DNA from: Mytilus edulis
Taxonomy: Eukaryota > Mollusca > Bivalvia > Mytilida > Mytilidae
Assembly (NCBI RefSeq): GCF_963676685.1
Contig: NC_092346.1
Location: 91,546,255-91,610,254 of the forward strand
Direction of reading: 5' to 3'
DNA: 64,000 nt
Shown: piece by piece, positions 32,521 to 42,197 of the stretch
How the letters are laid out: the number at the start of each line of letters is the position of its first letter
Numbering within the stretch: the stretch's first letter is position 1
Position numbers and translations under genes: made by a program
The notes under the pieces: generated by a model
Database searches by the model: none
Told to the model about the DNA's origin: nothing
Seen by the model: only the letters and a program-made list of their open reading frames with translations

Positions 32521-32968
32521 TGCTATAAAAAGAAGATGTGGTATGATTGCCAATGAGACAACTGTCCACAAGAGACCAAAATGACACAGACATTAACAAC
32601 TATAGGTCACTGTACGACCTTCAACAATGAGCTAAGCAAAAGCTAGTACATTGTAAGTTGTTCATGATGGTACATTGTAAGTTGTTTATGATAATTTGTT
32701 CATGATGGTACACTGTTAGTTGTTTATGATGGTACATTGTAAGTTGTTTATGATAAGTTGTTCATGATGGTACATTGTAAGTTGTTTATGATAAGTTGTT
32801 CATGATGGTACATTGTAAGTTGTTTATGATACGTTGTTTATGCTATAAAAAGAAGATGTGGTATGATTGCCAATGAGACAACTGTCCACAAGAGACCAAA
32901 ATGACACAGACATTAACAACTATAGGTCACTGTACGACCTTCAACAATGAGCTAAGCAAAAGCTAGTA
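32521..32968 (+). repeat. Two tandem copies of a captured family 2 module
   Basis: TGCTATAAAAAGAAGATGTG through GAGCTAAGCAAAAGCTAGTAC occurs at 32521-32648 and 32841-32968 with no difference I can see, at an offset of 320 bp. The array units between them are also copied. The module is a truncated family 2 repeat. Confidence 0.9.
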
Positions 32969-33739
32969 CATTGTAAGTTGTTCATGATGGTACATTGTAA
33001 GTTGTTTATGATAATTTGTTCATGATGGTACATTGTAAGTTGATCATGATGGTACATTGTAAGTTGTTTATGATGGTACATTGTAAGTTGTTCATGGTGA
33101 TGCATTGTAAGTTGTTCATGATGGTACATTGTAAGTTATTCATTATGGTACATTGTAAGTTGTTCATGATGGTACATTGTAAGTTGTTTATGATGGTACA
33201 TTGTAAGTTGTTCATGGTGATGCATTGTAAGTTGTTCATGATGGTACATTGTAAGTTGTTCATGATGGTACATTGTAAGTTGTTCATGATGGTGCATTGT
33301 AAGTTGTTCATGATGGTACTTTGTAAGTTGTTCATGGTGATACATTGTTAGTTGTTCATTATGGTACGTTGTAAGTTGTTCATGATGGTACATTGTAAAT
33401 TGTTCATGATGGTACACTGTAAGTTGTGTATGATGGTACATTGAAAGTTGTAAATAGATTTAGACAGTAGCTAAGCTAGGTACACATTCATTTGTCAAAA
33501 ATCTACATAGACCTATGTAACTGCTACGATATTGAACGCAACCCAGTTGTAGTGATTAATTAAGAAAGGAACTGAAATAGCACAAACATACTGATTACCT
33601 GTTACAATTATATCATTGATATAATGAAATATTAAAACATAGTATATACCCTTAATTTTCTCTTCAAACTAAATAAATGTTTTTGAAACTTTTTTGTCCA
33701 ACCTTTACGTTACACATTCTGTTAGCAGATTGAATGCTA

Positions 33740-33960
33740 AAATTGAGAATGGAAATAGGGAATGTGACAAAGAGACAACAACCCGACCATAGAAAAAAAC
33801 AACAGCAGAAGGTCACCAACAGGTCTTCAATGTAGCGAGAAATTCCCGCACCCGGAGGCGTCCTTCAGCTGGCCCCTAAACAAATATATACTAGTTCAGT
33901 GATAATGAACGCCATACTAATTTCCAAATTGTACACAAGAAACTAAAATTAAAATAATAT
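33740..33960 (+). repeat. Mussel dispersed repeat family 1 fragment
   Basis: AAATTGAGAATGGAAATAGGG to AACTAAAATTAAAATAATA, matching 1909-2125. It ends abruptly. Confidence 0.8.
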
Positions 33961-36900
33961 TGATTTTAATGTAAGTAAAACTATTAAGGTTGTGAACTTA
34001 TATGATATTTATTTATAAACCCAAAATAACCAAATTTTTTAATAATTGAATTTCATTAAATTAGAATTATGATGCTTATCTTTATTTTGTAGTATGTTAT
34101 TATTGGAGAGGGCATTTGGCCAACATATTTCAATATAATACGAGGAGAAAGGCATAAGTCATGTATTGGTCATTCACTTAAGTTGAAAGCTTACATAAAT
34201 AATGGTATAAATTCTTGACCATGTGATTGGATGTTACATATTAATCCTTTTATGATTAATTTTGCTATTTTCATTCTGATAGGTTTGTAAGTACTGAAGT
34301 TTTGACTAGATATTTAAACTCCTAATCCATGTGAACATCCTTCAGTCCATTTTTATGTCCATTATTTAGTACTTTTCAAACCTTTTCTAATGCTTTTATT
34401 TTTTCAAGGCCAATCATATAATAAATAGGTTCTAGAAAGTTAGCTCTTCAGATGCTAACACTAGAAAGTGATGATTTAACCCTGATATTTGATCTTTTAT
34501 CTGAAAATTAAATACAACATAATATTTTCTAAAGAAAAAAAATGCATTCAGTGTGACATTTCAAATGCTCATCATGAATTGATAGAGTTTTTAGACACAA
34601 TTAAGCTTCAAGTTTTCCTGAAACATTGGCAAAATGTAATGTTGTAAACGGATTTAAGACTGTTTAAAATTATTTTTTCCACCACATTTAGAAAAAACTA
34701 ATACTAAGCATAAAATGTGGTTGAAATCCATTCAATTTTTTAAATTTTGCAACAAAATCTCTATTTTTTGACTAATTGGGTTGTGAATGCCAATGCTATA
34801 TAAGAAATTAATTTATATCAATTTATTTCATGTCTTCAACTACTTTAACCAAATTTTATCTGGAAACAATGAATATAATATATGCGGGACCAAATATTGT
34901 GCTTTCTTTTGAAAAGCTCTTGTTGTACAGCAAACTGAATTTATTTTCTTGTAATTTGTATTAAGCTATATTGGTATGCCACTGTAGTAACGTAGCAGGC
35001 CTTTTGGTTTTACCTTGTCAGTCTGTACATCTGTACGTCATGTAATTGGTTTCAGTTTTCTAACTTTAGTTTGTTATGAAACTTATACACAATGCTTAAT
35101 ACCACAAAACATTGTCATTGGGTTCTAAAAATAACCGTATTTCAAGATGGATTATTTTGAGAAAACTATTGTAAGGCGAATCAAGTGAAAACTTAAATTT
35201 GGATGACATTTTAAGAGCAATATTTTTTTGCATTGTGTATGATCATATTTTTTTTGGAGTCTGTGAATCCATCTCATATCAAGATAGTTAAGAATTGTCC
35301 CACATTATTTTTTTATCTGGAAATCAATATTTACTGAACATGCTGAACAAAGGAAATGATAGTGTGAGCATATTCTATTGTCATAACAATGTCAAAGGTC
35401 AAGGTTAAAACTCAAGGTAGTAACAAGACTTCACTTTTGCATCTGACCATTAGCAATACTTTTTCCATTGTTTGTCAATGTGTAGTACATGAATAATGGT
35501 ATATTTTAGGGTCAGAGATCAAAGGTCAGGGTCACATGACTTAGTATTAAATATTAAGTGTGTGCTGTTCAGCTTTAATCTTCTTACAGCACCTTCTAAT
35601 TTATGACCATTTAATCAAATAATCTCAAATTAAAAGACATAGTTTATGTTTTCTTTACAAGAGTCAAAGTATTGTTAAAAAGGGGGAGACATTTTAATTA
35701 TTCTATTGCAGAGGTGAACCCATAGGCATTTGTCTCAGATTTTTTTTTACATAAATACTTTTATACAAAGGTATAGTAAATACAATTCTAAAACAAGTAA
35801 TTGTGCCATACCCTACTTTTTATATATATCCTTAAAACTCAAGTAAATTGTCAGTGCTACACCTCTTATCATATAAAAATTTTATGAAAGTGAAGTTAGT
35901 TTTCCACAATATTAAATGTTAAACATGGTTTGGTTTAATATATTTTGTATTGAAAGGATAAGCAGAAGTTGTTAACAGGTCACTAATAAAATTATTGTAT
36001 TAAGACTCTTTATATATTTAATTCTTTATAAAAATATTTGATCATGTGTTACTGATCTGTTTATATGACGTAACACAATGATCCTCTTACAGTTAACTCT
36101 TAGAGTTGATCATAACAAAGTCTTGTACTTAAGTTTCTGCTTTATTAATTTTATACAAAATGCAAGTTGTGGAAAACCAAAATGATTAAAAAAAATAATA
36201 ACCAGTCTCAGGTTCTTTGCTTTTTTAGTCTGATTATAGATTTTGCAAATATGGAATTGGTTTGCCAAGGTTAGCACATCAAATGCCAAACTTTAAGTGA
36301 TATCTATATGTAGTATTACTTCCCCTTACATACTTTTCAATTAGTAAGGAAAAATCTATTTTATTGTAATTTTTTTGTTCATCTGTTGTTTCATGTTAAT
36401 TCAAAGTTGCTATTAAATGAAATAATGACTTATTTTGTATTGATTTAAAAGAAAGAAATAGTAGTTAAAGATCAAATATATACATCTGAATCAGATTTTA
36501 AAAGTTTTAATGCTCCATTATGATTTAATGGCAAATCACTTTTGATGCTATTAAATGCTATATTATTGGATTTCATAATTCAATGTCAAAGGTTGACCAG
36601 GGATAGATATTTTACATAATTTGTCATAAACTACACTCAAAGCTTACCAAATTTCATAGTGCATTCCAGTGATAGTGAATTTTAAATAAATATTTATTTT
36701 CTTTTACCTGGAGTCCTCAATAAGGTATTTAAGGTTAATTGATGATAATTTGAAAATCCAATTAAATATGTAATTAATATGATCTATTCAAGGAAATTTT
36801 TAAACTTTATTTGGAAATAATTTATTTTTGAAATTGACTAAATGTCTTAGTTTAGGTCAGCTATGTTTAAATTTTATTACATATAAATTGTCTTGTTAAA

Positions 36901-37227
36901 TTTGATTATAAACAGTAATAAAAACTATCAGATTTAAGTTGGGAAGAATTAATTTGTTCCTTCTCTTCATACCTTGTCTTACATTAAGGACCGAATGTTG
37001 GATGAATAGTAAGTTTAACTAATAATCACTCTCTTTTTTTTTGGATGGACATAGTATTCGCTGATTTATAGTTTGAAGCAAGTTAAATATGTTTTTTAAT
37101 ATACCTGCAACAGATTTTGTACTATTTGTTTCTGGCTATTCAACAAAATTGTGTCATCCTGTACTATTTGCTCTATGAAATCCTTCTGAGTTACAGCAAC
37201 TGATAATAGTAGGACAAATAATTTCAT
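33961..37227. other. AT-rich stretch with no recognised feature
   Basis: 3.3 kb with no supportable exon. The part at about 34970-35570 (GTCAGTCTGTACATCTGTACG, later AGGTCAAGGTTAAAACTCAAGG and GTCAGAGATCAAAGGTCAGGGTCAC) looks like a decayed dispersed repeat of the type seen at 22110. The rest is featureless intron or intergenic DNA. Confidence 0.45.
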
Positions 37228-37492
37228 ATGGTAATTTAAAGATTTAAATTGTAGTTTATACGATAAATAATTCCTGCCTATGTCAGGTGGGATATTAATA
37301 GAATACAAATTGAGAAACCAGAGAGAGATATTTTTAGAAATTAATGGGAGAACCGAGATATTTTTAGAAATTACTGAGAGAACTGAGATAATTTTAGAAG
37401 ATTGGTTAGCCAATCAGATAGGAGATATAAGTAAAGTATTAATAAGCTCGTTTTAAGCTGCCAGTTCATCGTAGCATATTTTAATTTTGTTT
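37228..37492 (+). repeat. Split direct repeat A1 of the Ngaro-like element
   Basis: 265 bp starting ATGGTAATTTAAAGATTTAA, ending TTTTAATTTTGTTT, identical by eye to A2 at 42907-43171. It contains three about 34-bp internal repeats of GA(G/A)ATATTTTTAGAAATTA. As the 5' end it should hold the promoter, but no TATA box stands out. Confidence 0.95.
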
Positions 37493-37811
37493 TTACAAAA
37501 AGTTATTATTACAAAATAGTTGTTTCAGTATTTAAACTGCTGTGCATAAACTTTAAGTGTTGGATTATTCAGACTTTATATGAACTCAAATAAGTTATCC
37601 CGTGTGATAAAATATATCAGGAAAAGGAGCATGGAATAAACTTTGAACAATCCACGTGTTTGTACGGCGAGAAGTCTTCATTCATACGATATATGCTCTA
37701 TTTTATATTTGCTTTGGAGTTTTATTATTCATAGATCTGAGGTCTGTTTATTTATTTATTCACCTATATTGCATTTGACATTACATTTATATATACACAT
37801 GCACGGACGCA
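37493..37811 (+). other. 5' leader of the Ngaro-like element
   Basis: Untranslated stretch between A1 and the first ATG. A 60-codon frame at 37643-37825 overlaps the ORF1 start and has no recognised domain. Confidence 0.5.
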
Positions 37812-38498
37812 ATGGGTCCGATTAGGAAAAAGAAAAACAATAACGCAGTCTATAATCCTACATTACTTGAAAATTGGACAATTGCTAGACTAAAAGCAGA
37901 GTTAGAAAGAAAGAATATCGCTTTTCCTATAAATGCAAAACGTTTGACATTGGTACGAATTTTGAAACGATACGAAAATTCCGATAGTATCACATCAAAC
38001 ACAACAAACGCACGTGGAGAGGAAGCACGAGGCGAAGACAGTCACACACGTGGTGAGGAACCCTTAAATGGTAGTGCGGTATACCATCATGCATTGCCAC
38101 AACAAAACGCACGTGTAGATGGGGATCCGCGATCCCAGGATGCACCAAACACTAACAATAATGAAAACACGCCCAGTAACGACAATCGTGTTTTGATTGG
38201 AATTGTATCAAAATTATCATCGACTGTACAATCCCTACAACAGAATGTTTCCGGCTTAACAGGAAAAGTTAATTTATTACTTCAAGCCAGAAATGAAACT
38301 ACCAGTATTAGTAGAATCGCAGAAACACCAAATGCAAATGTCTCCGCTCCGGTGGATAGTGCATCCAATATCATCAATCATACTGCTACAAATTCAGGTC
38401 AATCTTGGTCAAATTTCAATTTACAGTCCGCATACAATGCATTACAAAATACACGAACTGCACCGAACGCAGCCGCAGGAAGCGAGGAACAGCTTTAA
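37812..38498 (+). CDS. Ngaro-like ORF1, SAP-like N-terminal Gag segment
   Basis: 228 codons from ATG 37812 to TAA 38496. Residues about 22-54 (WTIARLKAELERK through LTLVRILKRYE) resemble a SAP domain, a helix-loop-helix DNA-binding motif, by pattern. The remainder is Asn-, Thr- and Gln-rich with a helix near residues 130-160 (VLIGIVSKLSSTVQSLQQNV). It is in the same frame as the next ORF: only the stop TAA and one codon (AAT) separate it from ATG 38502. It may therefore be the N-terminal part of a single Gag split by a nonsense mutation, or a separate ORF coupled by reinitiation. Confidence 0.75.
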   Translation: MGPIRKKKNNNAVYNPTLLENWTIARLKAELERKNIAFPINAKRLTLVRILKRYENSDSITSNTTNARGEEARGEDSHTRGEEPLNGSAVYHHALPQQNARVDGDPRSQDAPNTNNNENTPSNDNRVLIGIVSKLSSTVQSLQQNVSGLTGKVNLLLQARNETTSISRIAETPNANVSAPVDSASNIINHTATNSGQSWSNFNLQSAYNALQNTRTAPNAAAGSEEQL

Positions 38499-38501
38499 AA
38501 T

Positions 38502-39299
38502 ATGGGAAATTCAGGCAACATGGTGAGAACAGCACACGGCTATTCTGCAGAAACTCTACCGTTTGTGGAAACAATTTCATCCCAGTTACGAAAGAATATT
38601 ATATCAGGTATGGACATTAATCTAACATCTTTACTGATTCCATACTATTCTGGTTCAGGAACACACGAGTTAAGCTTGAGTGAAGACAAAAACAATAAAT
38701 CTGACCCTAGGAGTTCAAGATCATTGTCTCTGGGCGAATTTATTCAGGCTTTTGGTATTTATAAGAACATTATGTGTACAACATTTCCTCATCGTAGGAG
38801 TGAGCTGGATCTTTATGAACGTGATTTGGTTGATATGGCCACCAGGTATCCGGGTAAGGGATTTTACGAGTACCATAAACGGTTTTCTGCTGATGCGGCA
38901 GCTCATTTAAGACATAACAATATTCCTGTTGACTGGTCTATAAGAAATAACACTTTATTTTGCAATATTTTTGCGAACATTAAACCTAACACATGTAGCA
39001 TTTGCGGTAGCACTTTTCACTCAAGTAGTTATTGTAATCAGTCAAACAATAGCAACAGGAATACGACAGGGTCATACAGGTCAGATCAAGACATACACGG
39101 CAGGGAGCGTTCTTACCATGGAGGAAAGGAAATCTGTAATAATTTCAACGGGAAAACAGGTTGTTTTAGACCTCATTGTAGAAATTTACATATTTGTCTA
39201 AGTTGTAATGGAGAGCACCCTAAAACAGTCTGTACGAGTTCAAAAAACGAGGCACTAGGACCCAACAAAATCGGGTCCAATATGCAGAGAAGAATGTAA
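38502..39299 (+). CDS. Ngaro-like Gag with zinc knuckles
   Basis: 265 codons, ATG 38502 to TAA 39297. Residues 165-178 form C-X2-C-X4-H-X4-C, the retroviral-type CCHC zinc knuckle. Residues 212-230 form C-X8-C-X4-C-X3-H, a CCCH finger spacing, and 232-244 form C-X2-C-X3-H-X4-C. The N-terminal 150 residues include a hydrophobic helical region (DINLTSLLIPYYSGSG, LGEFIQAFGIYKNIM) common in DIRS-group Gag-like proteins. The 3' end overlaps the RT frame from 39224, and a slippery heptamer lies at 39242. Confidence 0.85.
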   Translation: MGNSGNMVRTAHGYSAETLPFVETISSQLRKNIISGMDINLTSLLIPYYSGSGTHELSLSEDKNNKSDPRSSRSLSLGEFIQAFGIYKNIMCTTFPHRRSELDLYERDLVDMATRYPGKGFYEYHKRFSADAAAHLRHNNIPVDWSIRNNTLFCNIFANIKPNTCSICGSTFHSSSYCNQSNNSNRNTTGSYRSDQDIHGRERSYHGGKEICNNFNGKTGCFRPHCRNLHICLSCNGEHPKTVCTSSKNEALGPNKIGSNMQRRM

Positions 39300-40918
39300 A
39301 CGATCAAGTTTCCCTAAGTTTAGGAGTATCAACACCCATTGTGATTAGTAATTTAGTTCATGAATTAGAAAATCATCCAAATAAGGAATTTAAGAATTAC
39401 CTAGTTTCTGGGTTAAGTCAAGGTTTTTCCACAGGTATTACAACATTACCATCTAAGTCTATTGAGTGCAAAAACTTAAGATCAGCGTTATCTCAACCAA
39501 CACACGTTTTAAAATTAATAGAAACGGAGGTAGAAAAGGGCTATTTAGAAGGACCATTTGATTTCATTCCATTTACACATTACCGCATTAACCCTATCGG
39601 TGTGGCAGAAGGTAAATACAATAAAAAGAAGCGTTTGATCGTAGACTTGTCAGCGCCTCATGAGGATCCAAAAAATCCTAGTTTAAACGAACTTATCGAT
39701 AAAGATGAATTTTCTTTGCAATATGTTTCAATTGATGATGCTATCAGAACTATCAAAAGCCTAGGTTTTAAATCTTGGCTTTTAAAAACCGATATAGCCG
39801 ACGCCTTCAAGGTTATGCCCCTGTCGCCAATGTTATGGCCGTTTCATGGAATCAAATGGGATGACAGATATTACTTTTTTAATAAATTGGTGTTTGGGTG
39901 CAGGTCTAGCCCAAAAATCTTTGACACTCTTTCACAAGCAATTTGTTGGATTGCTCAGAACAATTACAATATAGAGCACATTTTACACTTGTTAGATGAT
40001 TTTCTAGTTATTGTACCAGAACAAGACAATGCTCAACAAACTATGAATACTTTTTTAGATATTTTTAAGTCATTAGGTGTGCCACTTTCATTTAAGAAAA
40101 CTGAAGGACCATGTCATAAGTTAGAATATTTAGGGATATTTTTAGATACTATTAATATGGAGGCTTATCTCCCTTTAGAAAAGGTTTTACGAATTCAAGA
40201 AATTATAGAATATTTCAGTAAGCGCAATTCGTGCACTAAAAGAGAGTTATTAAGTTTACTAGGGCATTTAAATTTTGCGTGCAGAGTTATAGTGCCAGGT
40301 AGATCATTTGTTTCACACTTAATTAAACTGTCTACTACTGTTAAAAAGTTGCATCACCATGTGCACTTAAAAAGTTGTAAACCTGATCTTGTTATGTGGT
40401 CAAAATTTTTAAAAGATTGGAATGGTGTTTCCTTCTTTTTAAATGATAATATAACGAATGCTGCGGACATTCACTTGTTTACTGATGCTACACCTTCCTC
40501 ATTTGGAGGTTTTTATCAAAATGAATGGTTTCAAGGTGACTTTCCTTATGAACTATTGTCTTGTGAGCAAACATCTATGGCGTTTTTTGAATTGTATCCC
40601 ATTGTAATGGCATGCGTACTGTGGGGAGATAGATGGAAAAGGAAACGTATATTATTCAATTGTGACAATTTAGCTACTGTTGATATTATTAAAAAGGGTA
40701 GATCTAAGATTCAAAGCTTGATGAAGTTAATGAGAAAGCTCACTTATCATTCAGCAATTAATAATTTTGTAGTGCATGCCAAACACATTCCTGGTATAAA
40801 AAACTGTATAGCTGATTCTCTTTCTCGTTACCAGATGATGAAGTTCAGAGCCTTGGCACCACATGCAAACGCGATACCAACTCCTTGTCTGCATCCCTCA
40901 GAGCTGATGATGGTTTGA
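39224..40918 (+). CDS. Ngaro-like reverse transcriptase and RNase H
   Basis: Open from 39224 (after TAA 39221) to TGA 40916. The first ATG-independent reading is through the overlap with Gag, and 39341 is a GTG, so a Gag-RT fusion by frameshift is more likely than independent initiation. RT motifs: RLIVDLSAPHEDP, LLKTDIADAFKVMP with catalytic Asp, FGCRSSPKIFD, and HLLDDFLVIV, the LLDD variant of the YxDD box. RNase H: LFTDATPSSFGG, a conserved Glu in FFELYPIV, FNCDNLATV and IADSLSR, which carry the expected acidic residues. Product acts in cDNA synthesis of the element. Motifs are intact, compatible with a recently active copy. Confidence 0.92.
   Translation, partial: NSLYEFKKRGTRTQQNRVQYAEKNVNDQVSLSLGVSTPIVISNLVHELENHPNKEFKNYLVSGLSQGFSTGITTLPSKSIECKNLRSALSQPTHVLKLIETEVEKGYLEGPFDFIPFTHYRINPIGVAEGKYNKKKRLIVDLSAPHEDPKNPSLNELIDKDEFSLQYVSIDDAIRTIKSLGFKSWLLKTDIADAFKVMPLSPMLWPFHGIKWDDRYYFFNKLVFGCRSSPKIFDTLSQAICWIAQNNYNIEHILHLLDDFLVIVPEQDNAQQTMNTFLDIFKSLGVPLSFKKTEGPCHKLEYLGIFLDTINMEAYLPLEKVLRIQEIIEYFSKRNSCTKRELLSLLGHLNFACRVIVPGRSFVSHLIKLSTTVKKLHHHVHLKSCKPDLVMWSKFLKDWNGVSFFLNDNITNAADIHLFTDATPSSFGGFYQNEWFQGDFPYELLSCEQTSMAFFELYPIVMACVLWGDRWKRKRILFNCDNLATVDIIKKGRSKIQSLMKLMRKLTYHSAINNFVVHAKHIPGIKNCIADSLSRYQMMKFRALAPHANAIPTPCLHPSELMMV
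39242..39278 (+). promoter_or_regulatory. Candidate -1 ribosomal frameshift signal (Gag to RT)
   Basis: A_AAA_AAC at 39242-39248 is in the correct phase of the Gag frame (TCA AAA AAC). A nine-base spacer follows, then a 6-bp stem GGACCC (39258-39263) and GGGTCC (39273-39278) with a nine-base loop. The RT frame is exactly -1 to Gag and is open from 39224, so a slip here would continue CGA GGC ACT into RT. Confidence 0.7.
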
Positions 40919-41892
40919 ATTTAAAGATAGACGAATTATGGGATGCGTCTTTGAGCGAAAGCACTAGATTGACATATAAATCCGCTTTTAAATGTTTCAG
41001 AACTTTCCTGGTCATGAATGGTCAACCGTGCTCCGAAGTTAATCTTCCTTATGTAAAAGAAGATCTTCTAGTCTATTTCGTAACTTATTGTCAAAAAGCA
41101 CTTAATCTGAAACACCAGACTATTAAACTCTATCTTGCCGGAGTACGTCATTATTATATAAGATTTTTAGGATATGATCCTATGGCGAATGCTATCAGAT
41201 TACCAGTTATTCTTCGGGGTATTAAAAAATCTCAGAACAATGTTGTTCAAGAAAGATTGCCAATTACATCATCAATTTTGAATAAGCTTTGTGCTTTATT
41301 ATCGAAAGGAATATTTTCACCAGTGCTAGACCTCATGTTTCAGTGTGCTTTTAAAATGGCATTTTTCGGTTTTCTTAGGTGTGGAGAATTTACCTGTCGG
41401 TCTTATAATGATAATTCATGTACAGTACTTTTGCAAGATATCACTGTGGATCCGACGAAACAGTTTTTCATTTTTCGCCTGCGATCATCTAAGCGTGATC
41501 CCTTTCGCCAAGGCGTGAATATTACTATTTATGAAAATGACACATTTAAACCAGTGGATACAATGAATAAGTATCTGTCTATAAGATATAACAATGGCGC
41601 TTTACCAAAATCTCCACTTTTTGTCGAGGATGAATTTCAATCATCGCCGTTAAGCAGGGAAACATTTATTTCTTCATTGAGACAACTATTAGACATACTT
41701 GGCTATAATACTGTTAAGTTTTGTGGTCACTCCTTTCGTATAGGAGCAGCTACATCCGCAGCAGCATGTGGTGTCGAGGATCATATAATTCAAACATTAG
41801 GCAGGTGGTCATCAGACTGTTACATACGATACATACGAACTGATGCCAAAGTATTGAAAAGAGCTCAGCATGATATGTGTTTTCATAACTAG
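40816..41892 (+). CDS. Ngaro-like tyrosine recombinase
   Basis: Open from 40816 to TAG 41890, in -1 phase to RT and overlapping it by 103 bases. There is no ATG before the conserved region; the first possible near-cognate start is TTG 40885. Numbered from there, catalytic residues are R165 (FLRCGEF), H282 and R285 (GHSFRIGAATS), and Y313 (SSDCYIRYIR), the R-H-R-Y set of tyrosine recombinases. The N-terminal SAM-like core-binding part (STRLTYKSAFKCFRTFL, YLAGVRHYYI) precedes it. It would integrate the circular cDNA by strand exchange through a covalent phosphotyrosine. Confidence 0.93.
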   Translation, partial: FSFSLPDDEVQSLGTTCKRDTNSLSASLRADDGLNLKIDELWDASLSESTRLTYKSAFKCFRTFLVMNGQPCSEVNLPYVKEDLLVYFVTYCQKALNLKHQTIKLYLAGVRHYYIRFLGYDPMANAIRLPVILRGIKKSQNNVVQERLPITSSILNKLCALLSKGIFSPVLDLMFQCAFKMAFFGFLRCGEFTCRSYNDNSCTVLLQDITVDPTKQFFIFRLRSSKRDPFRQGVNITIYENDTFKPVDTMNKYLSIRYNNGALPKSPLFVEDEFQSSPLSRETFISSLRQLLDILGYNTVKFCGHSFRIGAATSAAACGVEDHIIQTLGRWSSDCYIRYIRTDAKVLKRAQHDMCFHN

Positions 41893-42197
41893 TTCATTTG
41901 TTGTAGTTTAAAGCTTCAGAGAGATTATTATTGTTTCTTTTTTTGTAGTTTTACACACATGTAATTTTTGTTTTTGTTTTTTGTAACATTATGTGACATT
42001 TGAGTGGTAAAAAAAAAAACAAAAAACAAAAAAACAAAAAAAACCCAAAAACATGGAGACCATTTTAATTCCATATTTTAATAAATTTAGGTTAGATTAC
42101 ATAACTAAATAAAAATAAAATAAAATATTAAATCGCAATATATGATGTATCTATCTTGGGGGCTTTCACTCATTTAATGGTATTAAATTCGCTTAAT
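41893..42197 (+). other. 3' untranslated part of the Ngaro-like element
   Basis: Between the recombinase stop and B1. It contains a long A-rich run with C interruptions (42010-42050) and then GGGGGCTTTCACTCATTT at 42159. No ORF. Confidence 0.6.

Larger units (their letters stand above)
28773..33452. repeat. 4.7-kb minisatellite of 24-bp and 15-bp units
   Basis: Unit GTAAGTTGTTCATGATGGTACATT (24 bp) alternates irregularly with a short form GTTTATGATAAGTT. Variants differ at a few positions (GATAC, GTGC, GTAC). Four inserts interrupt it: repeat copies at 29946-30235 and 31166-31455, a solo LTR at 30264-31080, and two family 2 modules near 32521 and 32841. Both strands stay open for long stretches because 24 is a multiple of 3, which creates spurious frames of repeated MNNLQCTI, MYHHEQLT or MVHCKLFM. 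Confidence 0.97.

Noticed and set aside
28773..33452. Resemblance to a CRISPR array and many open frames on both strands
   Set aside because: Units are directly adjacent with no unique spacers, the organism is an animal, and the frames arise because the unit length is a multiple of 3.
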